Made by a program: the position numbers and the translations under genes. Positions 1 to 10,468 of a DNA stretch of 64,000 nt are shown in pieces. The notes below the pieces were generated by a model, which saw only the letters and a program-made list of their open reading frames with translations, had not been told where the DNA came from and searched no databases. Numbering within the stretch: the stretch's first letter is position 1; each line of letters starts with the position of its first letter. The DNA comes from Cyclina sinensis (taxonomy: Eukaryota > Mollusca > Bivalvia > Venerida > Veneridae). The stretch is taken from assembly GCA_012932295.1 (NCBI GenBank), contig JAAONU010000014.1, forward strand, positions 41,338,770 to 41,402,769, in the 5' to 3' direction.

Positions 1-476
1 ATTGAGCAAGAGACCGGAATTGGTGTCACGAAAAGTTTTATTAACAAGCAATGGAATTCATTTAAAGAAATTAGAGGTACGGTGGAAAGAAGTTTTCACT
101 TTGGAAAAAGTTCAACTATCAGAGACAGCAAGAGTTACACTGCATCTGTCAGCTTAAATTAGAGAAAATCTGTTTGTAGTAAATGACCCTCAGATTCATT
201 CTTGTGAACGATAATACATGAAACCAATGCCTGTGGTGAGACGCAGTATTGCGGAATGTCTCACGTGGTACAGCAAACACCTGCTTCAGGGATTCTGGAT
301 TCTACACACCGTTCAACCGGGTTTGCGAAAACCCGTTGCTCCGAGAACGACAGCAGGCTGTGTACATGTCAATTTGTTGGTGCAGGTGAGTTTTCGTCAG
401 ATTTTTATATGTTCCCGAAAGATATCGGCATGAACAGTTGTTCTAGCTGATTCCTTTTTTAAAAAAGGGCCCTTCC
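1..476. other. No recognised feature
   Basis: Two short overlapping frames (71 and 64 codons) show no family resemblance and no codon bias I can judge. Treated as non-coding. Confidence 0.6.
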
Positions 477-544
477 GGCGAAACCATGGTATAAACAGTT
501 AATTATTCAGCGTGCAATTGCACAAAAAGAGTAGAAATTTTCGA
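477..544 (+). repeat. 68-bp direct repeat, copy 1
   Basis: Identical to 2047-2114 over all 68 bases. It contains the palindrome GTGCAATTGCAC and ends at TCGA. Flanking sequence is unrelated beyond a few bases. Confidence 0.9.
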
Positions 545-734
545 TCGCAAAACTGAAATACTTGAAGTATTCTAATAAAATGGTAGATTATTTCTCCTTT
601 TTATCCCAAACTACAGCTTCCAATTCGCATTTTCTGCAAAGTTATCTACTAATGAAATGGGCATCTACTGAGGATTTTGGTAATGACAACCGCCGCAAAT
701 AGAGGAATACTGATAATGACGCATGCAGTTATAT

Positions 735-947
735 AGTTTAGACTCATTTATTTTACATCGATTGCGATACAAGTTCTTTCAACTTAGATTCATCACGCTC
801 GATGACTGCTTCCTGGGTTCCATACCAGTATTCGCGCAGCGTGGAGGAATGTGAAGATCTTGAGAGAATCTCGCCTCTGACGAGATTCGAACCCGCGACC
901 TCCGGATCCGGAGCCCTGCGCTCTACCCCTTGACCACGGTGCCTCCT
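735..947 (-). mobile_element. tRNA-derived SINE with perfect 13-bp target-site duplication
   Basis: Read on the minus strand, the element starts at 947 with a tRNA-like head. The box A match is TGGTCAAGGGG and box B is GGTTCGAATC. The T arm is intact, and the anticodon loop reads CTCCGGA with CCG in the anticodon place. Acceptor-stem pairing is lost, so this is not a working tRNA. A tRNA-unrelated body follows to about 735. The 13-bp sequence CATGCAGTTATAT occurs immediately outside both ends (722-734 and 948-960), marking a retroposition event. A 65-codon frame across it (753-950) contains the PEVAGSN string commonly produced by translating tRNA-Arg-like SINEs; it is not a gene. Confidence 0.88.
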
Positions 948-960
948 CATGCAGTTATAT

Positions 961-1932
961 CATTTGATAATGACAACAGCCGTCAAGTGACAAAAATAAT
1001 TCACGATCTTCAGAGACTCAGTGAATTCTCTGCTTTGAAAAAAAAGAAAAGAAGTGGCCTTTGACTTACACATGTTTTCTATTATTTGCCACCTCTTCGG
1101 CAGAGGTTATGTTTTTAGTATATTAACCTTACACTAAATGTATATTTGTCTGATCTTCAGGCACAAGTCTAAAGTTATAACATAATTCAGGGGCATTGAT
1201 AAAATTTGTAGAGGGTGTCGGATTCTTACTGTAGAGCCTGTATCAGAGAGGTCCGTTACTGATAAAAGCATCTTCTTTTCGTCAAAGCAGCCCTATACTT
1301 TTCGACGAAAAAAAATAAGTTTTCTTAGAACGACTCCTTTCGATTTCCGATAAAAGGAAATGAAGCTTGTATTTTTACGAAAATAGTTTTGTAGTCTTTA
1401 AAATGAATGAATTGGAAATTTTAGTTTAGATGTCATCATTCACTGACAGTTCTTGTTTTACACGAAAATAGTTTAGTAGTCCTTTATTTATGTTCTTCCA
1501 AATTACTGAAGGCCTCACTCGCTCCTTTCTTATGTTATATACCAAAATTTCAGTATGATGTAGCGTAACTTTAGATGATAATATTAAGTCTGCAGTCACG
1601 AACTCAGATGTTCGAAGTGCTGCTTTGACCTTTGAGCTGAGGAAGATACTGTCAAGTTTGAAGTAACGAGTAGTAACGGGCAAAATGTTATGTTAGAACA
1701 AAAATTATTAGTATTTTACTTTTAACTACGCTAGATATTTCAATAATGGTAAAGGGAAATCACTCACTCTACACTGAGTATCACCGAGTTGCCAACAGTT
1801 AAGTTCTCTTTAAAGTCCATTAAAATATCAATAGATTCTTATTTCTATTTCATTTGATTTCTTTTTTTATTTAGGTAGAAAATATCTCTGTATGTTTGAT
1901 GGTTTAACTTACTGAAAGTTCCTAATGCTTAA
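961..1932. other. No recognised feature
   Basis: AT-rich sequence inside the interval bracketed by the 68-bp repeats. One 85-codon minus-strand frame at 1426-1683 matches nothing I recognise. Confidence 0.6.
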
Positions 1933-1978
1933 TTCGTTTTATGGTTCATTCGTTTTATGGTTCATTCGTTTTATGGGT
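1933..1978 (+). repeat. Short tandem repeat, TTCGTTTTATGG units
   Basis: Three adjacent copies of a 17-bp unit (ATTCGTTTTATGGTTC and variants). Confidence 0.7.
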
Positions 1979-2046
1979 TTCCTCCATGTCATTTAAAAAT
2001 CAAAGCGTTGAAAGACTGTCGGCTGGATAGGAGGCGATGGTTTATG

Positions 2047-2114
2047 GGCGAAACCATGGTATAAACAGTTAATTATTCAGCGTGCAATTGCACAAAAAGA
2101 GTAGAAATTTTCGA
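2047..2114 (+). repeat. 68-bp direct repeat, copy 2
   Basis: Identical to 477-544, in the same orientation and 1.57 kb apart. Together the copies bracket an interval that holds the 735-947 SINE but no coding region. Confidence 0.9.
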
Positions 2115-3787
2115 CAAATAAATTGATAAATTATTGAAGACTTTAAGACAGAAAACCAGCATGAAAGAAAAAAGCAGCGAAAAAACGAACAAATGAAACT
2201 TTTTTTTTTCGTTGTTCACTAATACTTCCTGATCGCTAAAGAAATCTACACAGAGAGTAAAACGGGTGCAATGGCATTCATTTACGGTCGTATTTCATCA
2301 TAGTGTTGGAGTCAATCCGTTGCCTTCGTAAGTACAGTACAAGTGAAATATTGATGCACCGGATCAAGTCGACACAGAAGATTCTGAAAACGTAGAAGTT
2401 ATTTCACACCTACAAATATTTATATAACTGTAAAACAGTTAGTGTATTTAAACAGACCATCTGTAAATGCAATTCGTACTCATGTCGTCTCGATCATAAG
2501 TAGTTTACTAAAAACAACGCTCGAACCACTGAGTCAAAGAGCGATTCCCCGACGTGTTTGGCAAAAATTGTACATATACAAATACAGGTGTGTACTAAAT
2601 TGTAATACACTTGCTGTTCAGGTCATTGTTCAATAAATTACTTTTAAAAAATCGGAAAAAAGCAGAATTATATGGACCGGCATCATATTATCCGCTATTT
2701 ACTGATTCCCAAACTCGTTAATCGCAGTTACATCCCTAAATAAATGGGAGATTACTGCGTATAGCAACGTAGAATTCACTTTATCAATATTTAGGGATGG
2801 AATGTTGAGAAAATACTGATTATTATAAAACATGATATTTTCATTTTCATGCCGATGAAATATTCCATCACTGTTTCAGGTTAATATCTTAGTCAAATTT
2901 CAATATATTTATTCAGTAAAACGACATAATAAAAAAATAGCAGTCCATAACAACCTGTCCACAAGTTTTTGAAACAAACAAACCAACGACAAAAACGTCT
3001 AAAAGTTTGCATCGTCAGCATAACGATAGAATTTTAATCCATATTACTTTTGACCTGGTAGCTATCAAAACACGAACTGTTTGTTGATGTTTTTTTCCAT
3101 TATCATAGACTAGTATATTTTGTCCACACTGGGTTATTTTGATTAATCAATAATAAAGTGGACGTTTACTTCAATGCCAGTTATTGATTTGCTGTTCTAA
3201 AGACTGTCGGGGACAGTCGACAGTCCAATCATTAATTTAGTTCTCGGAAAGGAGACTAATATGTGTAAAAATATCACAGAGAGGAGATATTCATTTAGGT
3301 TAAACACACACCAGGTTTTGTGCGGAGGTATTAAATGACGAAGTTGTCTGATTGGTTAAAAATGGGGAAAAAATTTGAAAATCATTTTTATTTGAAAACA
3401 AACAATATGTTGAAAAACAAATTGAAATTAAGCGCAACTGTGCCAGACATTAACAAACATTTTGGACAGATTTAAATAAAAAAATATCGAAGTGACTATG
3501 GTGATTTCATCTGAGAAGGTATACCGGGAAAGTTAAATTATAATGGTATTAAAAAAAGTTGTATGAGATTGTTTCTCTTGATTGCTTTTTTCCTGAAATA
3601 GGCAAAGATAACATCTTCTAGGACTAGAGAACTAAAACTGGTTACAGCGAAATAGCAGACAAAGACAAGTAATCATCCAAGTTTTTTTTCTGTCGTATGT
3701 GTTACACTCATTCCGAGCATTTCAAGAATAGATAAACTGAGAATTTTAGATATATAAACAGCTAAAAGGATGATGAATGCTTTCTAA
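2115..3787. other. No recognised feature
   Basis: AT-rich non-coding sequence. A short palindromic patch (ACTGTCGGGGACAGTCGACA) lies near 3203. Confidence 0.6.
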
Positions 3788-4180
3788 CACGTCATTATTA
3801 AGAGACGTTATTACGCGTCATTATTAAGTTTCATTATAACGCGTGATAATTAGGCATCATCATTATAACGCGTGATAATTAGGCATCATCAATATAACGC
3901 GTGATAATTAGGCATCATCATTATAACGCGTGATAATTAGGCATCATCATTATAATGCCTGATAATTAGGCATCATCATCATTATAACGCGTGATAATTA
4001 GGCATCATCATCATTATAACGCGTGGTAATTAGGCATCATCATCATTATAACGCGTGATAATTAGGCATCATCATTATAACGCGTGATAATAAGGCATCA
4101 TCATCATTATAACGCGTGATAATTAGGCATCATCATTATAACGCGTGGTAATTAGGCATCATCATCATTATAACGCTCCA
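3788..4180 (+). repeat. Minisatellite, about 29-31-bp unit, about 12 copies
   Basis: The unit is close to ATAACGCGTGATAATTAGG followed by CATCATCATT. Copies differ mainly in the number of ATC triplets (one to three) and in occasional TAAC/TAAT or GATA/GGTA changes. The 5' end (3788-3830) degrades into CATTATTAAG variants. Confidence 0.92.
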
Positions 4181-4309
4181 TTATATCACATCATTATTAC
4201 AAATCATCATTACACTGTATCGTTACCTTTTAATTTGATTTACCTGCTTCATTTCTGAAACTAAAGGTCTTTTTATAGTCGTGTATTTATTGAATGTGAA
4301 GGGCATAGT

Positions 4310-4395
4310 CTGTGTGAAGTTAGCAGACTAGCAGAACAACTCCAGCTGAAAAGCAGAATAGCAGAACAGCCCAAGCAGAATAACAATATAACCTT
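4310..4395 (-). repeat. CTGCT-rich repeat, inverted copy
   Basis: On the minus strand this reads as ATTCTGCTATTCTGCTTTTC...GGAGTTGTTCTGCT units, the family seen on the plus strand at 4895-5335 and 8577-8640. The adjoining 4430-4520 segment, reversed, also matches 8485-8560 (GACAGAC run, GGCAAACATC, GGGA/GACTAAAAA), so the dispersed unit is larger than the simple repeat. Confidence 0.75.
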
Positions 4396-4565
4396 ATAGC
4401 CAAACAACATTAATACGGAAGAAAGTCTGAATGAGTTTTTTAGTCCCCTAGTGATGTTTGCCTGTCTGTCTTCCGTTTTTTTTCTTTCTGTCTGTCTGTC
4501 CGGAATTCTGGATCCCGCAATAACATAAAAAACGTACAAGTTAAGATAATGACAGCAACATGGAT

Positions 4566-4880
4566 ATAAGTGACTTTGTTTTTTTTCCTCGAATCAAAAT
4601 TATGGTTGCTATGGTAACGGAAATAGTCAAAATATGGTTTTAACTGATGGATCCTTTTATAACTGAAAAAGAATACCAGCTAGTTAAATTAGTATTTGAA
4701 TAGATGGCAATATGAGATAATGCATGTAACTTTTTTTCTTTCGATCAAAATTCTGGTTGCTATGGTTACGGAAATAGTCCAAAAATGACTTAAACAGATA
4801 GATCTTTTAAAATTAGTATAGGAATAGATGGCAATATAGAGATTATACGTATCTCACTTTAGTTTCTGGTCATAATTATG
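4566..4880 (+). repeat. Diverged tandem duplication, about 160-bp unit
   Basis: Two copies share GGTTGCTATGGTAACGGAAATAG near their start and ATAGATGGCAATAT near their end: about 4580-4735 and 4748-4855. A third partial start follows at about 4860. Confidence 0.75.
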
Positions 4881-4894
4881 TTTCGTGCAATCTG

Positions 4895-5335
4895 TCTATC
4901 TGCTATTTTGAAGGAGTTTTTTTCTGCTGTTTCGCTTTTCTCCAGGAGTCGTTCTCCTATTCTGCTGTTCTGCTATTGTACTTTAGTTACTCTGCAATTG
5001 TGCAATTCTGCTGGAGTTGTTCTTCTATTCTGCTGGGTTTTTTCTACTATTCTGCCATTTCGCTGGAGTTGGTCTGCTATTCTGCTGTTAAGCTATTTTG
5101 CTAGAGTTATTCTGCGATTATCTCTAGTTACTCTGCTTTGTGCTGTTCTGCTATTCTCTGTTTTGCTGAATTTATACTGCTGTTCTGCTCTTATGCTGGA
5201 GTTTTTACAATTCTGTTGGAATTGTTCTGCTTTTAATAAGATATTAAAAGATATTAAGACATTTTGTCTTTTTTAATGTTGTTCTGCTCTTCTGCTGGAG
5301 CTGTTCTGCTATTCGGCTGTTCTGTTGAAGTTTTT
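4895..5335 (+). repeat. Degenerate CTGCT-rich minisatellite
   Basis: Irregular array of ATTCTGCT, GTTCTGCT and GCTGGAGTTGTT units of 22 bp or less. It contains one long frame (4878-5276) made only of Leu/Ser/Cys/Phe repeats, with no sign of a gene. Confidence 0.8.
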
Positions 5336-5362
5336 CTTTAGTCTTAAATGATTTACTATCTA

Positions 5363-6029
5363 TAATGCAGATATGGTAACATGTGTGCTGCAAAATTAGT
5401 CATAGGCTAACGTTAATTGTGCGAGGTAATATGCAAGATGTATGATGCATAAAGTTGTTCTTTTAACAGACTAAAATTGTTTTCTAACAACTTACAATAG
5501 TGACATTTTTGTGGCAGATATAGTCATAGGCTAATGTTAATTGCAAAACGGATGCAAAGAAAACTTATTTAGACTTTTTAGCTTTTTTGATGTTGTTCTA
5601 AGTTCATGTGTAGTCTGACAGACATATTGCACGAACCAGAATTTTGACAAGAGGAAGGAAACAAAATAATAGGCACGGATTTACCGGGGGGCTTAAGGGG
5701 CCCAAGTCCCCCCCCCCGCCCCAGCTGGCCCGTTTGTAAAAAAATAAAAGGGCTCATTTTTAAAGGCTCTAAAACATATTTTTCAGCTCTTTACCTTGTA
5801 ACAGAAACACAATCAACCTTTCAATTTGCAACGATCATGCAATGTTGCGTAACAACTGATAACGAGTTCGCAACTTTATAGCCGTGTATATTATACAATG
5901 TACCGTATATTCGGTGGCACGGATTATCCGAGAGTTCTCCAGACTGATCATGATGTATAGTTTTCAAGCTTCTGTTAACCTTGTAATGCAGATATGGTAA
6001 CATGTGTGCAGCAAAAATAGTCATAGGCT
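5363..6029 (+). repeat. 46-bp near-identical repeat pair plus a partial third copy
   Basis: Positions 5363-5408 and 5984-6029 share TAATGCAGATATGGTAACAT onward through AGTCATAGGCT with very few differences. A shortened copy lies at about 5513-5545 (GCAGATATAGTCATAGGCTAA). The interval otherwise has no recognised gene; a C/G homopolymer-rich patch lies at 5685-5725. Confidence 0.7.
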
Positions 6030-6206
6030 TCCTTGTTTTGAGAAGGGCCGTCAGCTAAGTTGTAAGAACTTGTGGGCCACCCAATTTGCCATTGTTTTGT
6101 CGTTAAAATGGTTTTTATTTCCTTGTATCATGCATATATTAATAAGAGCAATAAAATATTATTAAAAAAATAACCTTGTATAGGGCAGATCACGACCGAG
6201 TAACCG

Positions 6207-7565
6207 TTGCCTATGAAATTTAGAGTCAGAAGTAAGAATCAGTCTTTATTATGTATGAATTTCTGGCTATCTCGATTCATCATTGAATGTCGCCGAAAGG
6301 ACGGATCAGCATATCCACCTAACACACTATATAACATATCTGCTAGCATCTATCGCACTCTACGGGATATATACGGTAGAAACGAAGTGTTGGATGAAGC
6401 TGACATCAATTTTGCCGATTTCCGGAAGCAACTCGATGCACGCATGAAGGAGCTGACTTCTCAAGGTATGGTGAAACATTTACTACGGTACATTAGATTT
6501 GGCCATCATAACAATTATTACCATCTTCAACCAATAATTGTAGTAGTCGTGTCGTCGTAGTCACCATGGTCCATCATCATCACCACTATCATTATCAACC
6601 TTATCATCACCACAACCATTATCATCACAACTTTTTCCCAGCACAACTTTAACCAGCACTACCAACACCAACATCGTTGTTATCATCGTCGTCATTATCA
6701 TACCCGTTATTATTCCTGGTTTCAGGTGTGGGAATCCATCGGCAGCGTGCTGATCCGATCACTGATGAAGACGAAGACTGCCTTTGGGAGAGTGGGGTCA
6801 TCAGCATGAACAGCGCCAGGGCTTAACGTTATGGGGTCTTCTTTTACAACTGCAAAATTTTTGGGTTTCGGGGCGGGGACGAGCACAGGGACTTACATAC
6901 AGACCAGTTTCGTTTGACAGAGGAAAACGGCCAGAAAGTTCTTACGTTCTATGGTAGAAACTCTAAAAATGTGCAGGGCGGTCTGAAACAACGTAGAGTA
7001 GAGCCTAAGGTGATTCGTCAACACGAGGATCCAACTAACGACAGAAGTGTAGTAAGATAATTCGAGACCTATTTACGCCACATTCCACAAGAGGATTTTT
7101 ACCTCAGACCTTAACCCAGTATGCTCAACCAACCTATTGTATTTTCCTCACAGAAAATAGGGTTCAACAGTTTGGGGAAGTATATGAAAACCATGTTTCT
7201 CGATGCAGGGATTGACCTTGTGAATAGAAACATAGGCAACCATTCGGGTAAAGTAACTCTGTGCACCCGTCTATGATAAACAGTTCGACGAACAGGCAAT
7301 AATGACACGTTGCGGGCACAGAAGTATTGGTGTTCGCGATTATAAGCGACCTAGTGAGGAGTTAAAGCGAAGTGTTTCTGCAGCACTCAAACCGCGACCA
7401 AGCCGACAGGCTATTCCTACACCACCCCCTCCACAGGAACCGGAATTAAAACCGTTAATTACCACTGACAATGCACAAGCATCTGGCTCTAGTCAGGATC
7501 TAGGGTGCCTAGAAATCGTTCTACCATCTACCATTCACACAGTTATTATTACAAAAGAAGCGTAA
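6207..7565 (+). pseudogene. Crypton-derived DUF3504 recombinase-like pseudogene (ZMYM/QRICH1/KIAA1958 family)
   Basis: Exon 1 (about 6207-6465) encodes NFWLSRFIIECRRKDGSAYPPNTLYNI and ADINFADFRKQLDARMKELTSQG, the N-terminal part of DUF3504 domains. A GT-AG intron at 6466-6725 (donor GTATGG, acceptor TTTCAG) joins it in phase to VGIHRQRADPITDEDEDCLW. The frame continues with FFYNCKIFGFRGGDEHRDLHTDQF, whose Arg corresponds to the first catalytic Arg of tyrosine recombinases, then NRNIGNHSGKVT, and after a frameshift near 7273 DEQAIMTRCGHRSIGVRDYKRP. In-frame TAA codons at 6824, 7058 and 7112 break it. The tail to 7565 is Pro-rich. In family members this domain is domesticated from Crypton transposons. 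Whether this copy derives from a host gene or an element is open; the retained intron argues against a processed retrocopy. Confidence 0.82.
6466..6725 (+). other. Intron inside the DUF3504 pseudogene
   Basis: The 260-bp interval begins GTATGG and ends TTTCAG. Removing it restores the family sequence SQG-VGIHRQ in phase 1. Its middle is a CAT/CAC-rich degenerate trinucleotide tract (about 6545-6715). Confidence 0.75.
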
Positions 7566-8470
7566 AAGTTCAAAATAGCTGCGTGAGTTTGTTTTGATGG
7601 TACATTGTACTTTCTCTGATATAAAGTACTAGTATCAGATAACGGTTTTGTGTTTATATTGTCATAAAACAAATAAAACAATGTATGGAAAAATTCTCAT
7701 TCGTAATCTCTAACTGACGATATTTTTCAGGTCACTAAAAAGATAAAATTCGTAGTAAACTTTATCATGCTACGTCGAAGATAACTATAATCAGGGTTTG
7801 CAAATCACCGTTTACTGTCGGAGTGGAGGATAAATGAATTTAGCTAAGAAATATAATAATTACAAACTTTGATGTTAAAAGTTTGCTTAGAAAGTAACCT
7901 ACATTTTTAGCCAATTAACTTTTTTTCATAAATGCCACGAAAGTCCAGACTCAAACATTAATTTTGGCGGGAAATTTAGCTACTATTACTATGAACTGTA
8001 GTAAACAGTACCAAATATGGGCAACTTTACAAGTAATGAAAATTCACGTTTTCCTCGTGCTCTATTTAGACAACGGCAAACTGTTGTCTACGTGATTTAG
8101 ACAATGGTAATACTGGCCACTGATTGGCCAGTGGAGGGTAGCTGTGGTCTAAGACGTATTTGATAAAGTTGTTAAATGAGCGTCTTCTGACCATGATCAG
8201 TTGCCTGATGATATTGTGATGACATTGCTATTTGTTATGCCAATTAATTTATTGATAAATTATTTGTTTCAGAGGACTTTATAAATATAAAATAAAAAAA
8301 GTTAAAACTTGTCATACCGTATTTTGTTTTTGCTTTAGTTGAACATTTCAAAGAATACCAGTATATTTCCTTTTTTAATTCTCACACAAATTTCATTATA
8401 TTTTAATGCCTAAAATGCACCAAAATGAGCCATTTACTCCCCCTTCACCCTCTTCCGTACATTCCCCCAG
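7566..8470. other. No recognised feature
   Basis: AT-rich sequence downstream of the DUF3504 pseudogene, with no ordered motifs or long frames. Confidence 0.6.
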
Positions 8471-8484
8471 CCCCCCCCCCCCCC

Positions 8485-8645
8485 ATATTTCAGGACAGAC
8501 GGACGGACAGACGAAAAGATGGAGGCAAACATCGGTAGGGAACTAAAAACTTATTAAGATTTTTTTTTCTTTTTTAATGTTTCTTTGCTATTCTGCTAGA
8601 GATGTTCTGCTATTCTGCTAGAGTTGTTCTGCTATACTATTATTA
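8485..8645 (+). repeat. Dispersed repeat: GACAGAC run, AACATC core and CTGCT array
   Basis: Order: (GGAC)n-like run, GGCAAACATC, GTAGGGAACTAAAAA, T-rich tract, TTTTTTAATGTT, then CTGCTAGAG units. The same order occurs reversed at 4310-4520 and, in part, at 5250-5335. This suggests one old interspersed repeat rather than independent microsatellites. A C14-16 homopolymer lies just upstream (about 8470-8485). Confidence 0.65.
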
Positions 8646-9324
8646 TTTATTTATTTATTATGCTAACTTTCCAAAGACAAGGGCGTTCGTCTGTTGTGCA
8701 CGATGTCCAGAATCGAAGTCCGACCAGAAATACGTGTTTTATGTTATTGGACAAATATATCTTTGTCGCAGCTGTCTGGGTGGTGTCCCTTTCGCGGTCA
8801 GTCTGATCAAATATATTCCTGAAATAAGGACTACATGTACTGATACTACAGCTATAGCCAATGGTTGAAACAAATTTGAAACATATGCAAATGAAATTGT
8901 CTTTCACGAATAAATATTGTCTTATCACGCGAAGAAGTCCCGTTTTATCTGATTTCAAACAAAATTTGCATGATTTTATGTTGTAAAGCAATTTTACGGT
9001 AATACAGCCGTATTTTAAGTAGAGAAAGACAGATTTTCTTTTTTTATTCGGTGTTAAAAGTAAATGAAGGAAAGCCACAGGGAGATAAAGAAATTCAAAT
9101 AAGACAATTATTTTACTATGAGTATGCAGTTTTATTCAAAGTCAATCTATGGGTTATATATCAATTGACTAAATTCCGGCAAGTCTGTGTAACCATTCTA
9201 TTTCATCTGCGATTTATATATTCTTGCAGTTGAAACAATACATTCTTATATATATATGAATACCTTTTTTTCTTTTATAAGTCTTGCAGTGAAAAGTTAG
9301 CTGAATTTTTCGAACAGTCGAATA
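8646..9324. other. No recognised feature
   Basis: Contains overlapping frames on both strands (longest 143 codons, 8647-9078 minus). The composition is Cys/Lys/Phe-rich and typical of AT-rich non-coding DNA. Confidence 0.55.
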
Positions 9325-9353
9325 TATACTCAAGGGATAAAGAAACGCAGGGT
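9325..9353 (+). repeat. Left terminal inverted repeat of the Tc1/mariner element
   Basis: Begins TATACTCAAGGGATAAAG and is the reverse complement of 10440-10468 except for two positions. Confidence 0.9.
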
Positions 9354-10439
9354 GGCATCATTTGGAATATCTTCCGAACGCGTTGTTCAAAAAACAATGA
9401 AAATCGGTCAAGCAACTCTCTAAGTTACAGTGCACGTGGTCCTGTATCGAATATTGCAAAACGGGATTGCTTAACGATGTCTCCCGGGGAAAGCATGAAA
9501 CGGGGAAAAACTCGTGCACAGCAGTGTTGTGATTTTGAGTTACACTGCTCGTCATTATTTTTGATAGCATAAAATGGCACTGCTGACGGATTCAAGGTCA
9601 AAGGCAAATACAGTTGCCTGACATTTCGGTGTCCATGTTAGCACTATAGAACGTCTTGCTAGAAGTCTAAGGGAAACTGGGCAGGGTCGTTGACAGACCT
9701 AGGTCTGGGTGTCCGCGCGTGACGTCACAACGTCAGGACAGGTTTATTTGTCTCGCGAATTTGTACAATCGTTACCTACTGCCACTGAATCTGTCCTTTA
9801 CACCATAGGTACTCATAACCGTCTTATCCATGCTAAAACGGTAAGGAAACGATTGCGGGAAGTAGGTCTGCGGCCACGTCACGTAGGTCTGTCCCTTACC
9901 GCTGCTCTACGCCAGTGTCGTATGGCTTTGGTGGCGGCACATGCCCCCAGACTATTCCCATTGAGGGAACAACCTCACACTCCAGCAGGATAATGCGAGG
10001 ATCTGCTGCGACATTCTCACTAACATCAATATCCACCCACTGGATTGGCCGCCATACAGCCCCGACCTATCTCCTATTGAGCATTTGTGGACCAACTGGA
10101 TTGACAGGTTCGACGACGCCAGCCTCCCCCTGTTACTCTGGCACCGCTGAGAGCAGCCCTCTTGGAAGAGTGGACCAACATCCCAATGAGGAGGATAAAC
10201 TCACTCATAAACTCCATGCTTAGGAGAATCAGGGCTGTGGAGAGAGCGAATGGAGGGACATACCCGGTATTGACTAGCCAGTTCCCACAATCAGTCCATT
10301 TCGATTTCAGATCACAGAGGTCTCTTTCAATTCCATTCAATTACTCCTAAATCACTAACCAGATACAAATAATTGATTTTGCAGTTTGTTCTGTAGAACA
10401 TTATACTCGACGTCTTACCTATAATTATGTTCAAAGTTT

Positions 10440-10468
10440 ACCCTGCGTTTGTTTATCCTTTGAGTATA
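10440..10468 (-). repeat. Right terminal inverted repeat of the Tc1/mariner element
   Basis: Ends in TATCCTTTGAGTATA and pairs with 9325-9353. Confidence 0.9.

Larger units (their letters stand above)
9325..10468 (+). mobile_element. Internally deleted Tc1/mariner element with inverted ends
   Basis: The ends are 29-bp terminal inverted repeats, 9325-9353 and 10440-10468, matching at 27 of 29 positions and both bounded by TA, the Tc1/mariner target. Inside, a degenerate plus-strand transposase has the paired-like N-terminal region (about 9645-9900: TATES, GTHNRLIHAKTVRKRLREVGLR) and then jumps to the catalytic end: LQQDNAR (second Asp) and WPPYSPDLSPIEHLW (third acidic residue) at about 9975-10100. 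It closes with EEWTNIPMRRINSLINSMLRR and NGGTYPV at 10160-10275. The stretch with the first catalytic Asp (FTDES-type motif) is missing and the frame is broken several times, so the element cannot make an active transposase. Confidence 0.88.

Noticed and set aside
841..946. Functional tRNA-Arg gene
   Set aside because: Acceptor stem does not pair and the segment continues into a SINE body flanked by a target-site duplication.
753..950. 65-codon minus-strand frame
   Set aside because: Lies within the tRNA-derived SINE; its PEVAGSN string is the translated tRNA-like head.
4450..4520. GACA/CTGT simple repeat as an independent microsatellite
   Set aside because: It belongs to the larger dispersed repeat shared with 8485-8645.
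4878..5276. 132-codon plus-strand hydrophobic frame
   Set aside because: Translation of the CTGCT-rich repeat; apparent membrane character is a by-product of Leu/Phe/Cys codons.
8647..9078. 143-codon minus-strand frame
   Set aside because: No motifs, no splice context, overlaps several other frames in AT-rich DNA, and part of it overlaps the start of a dispersed repeat.
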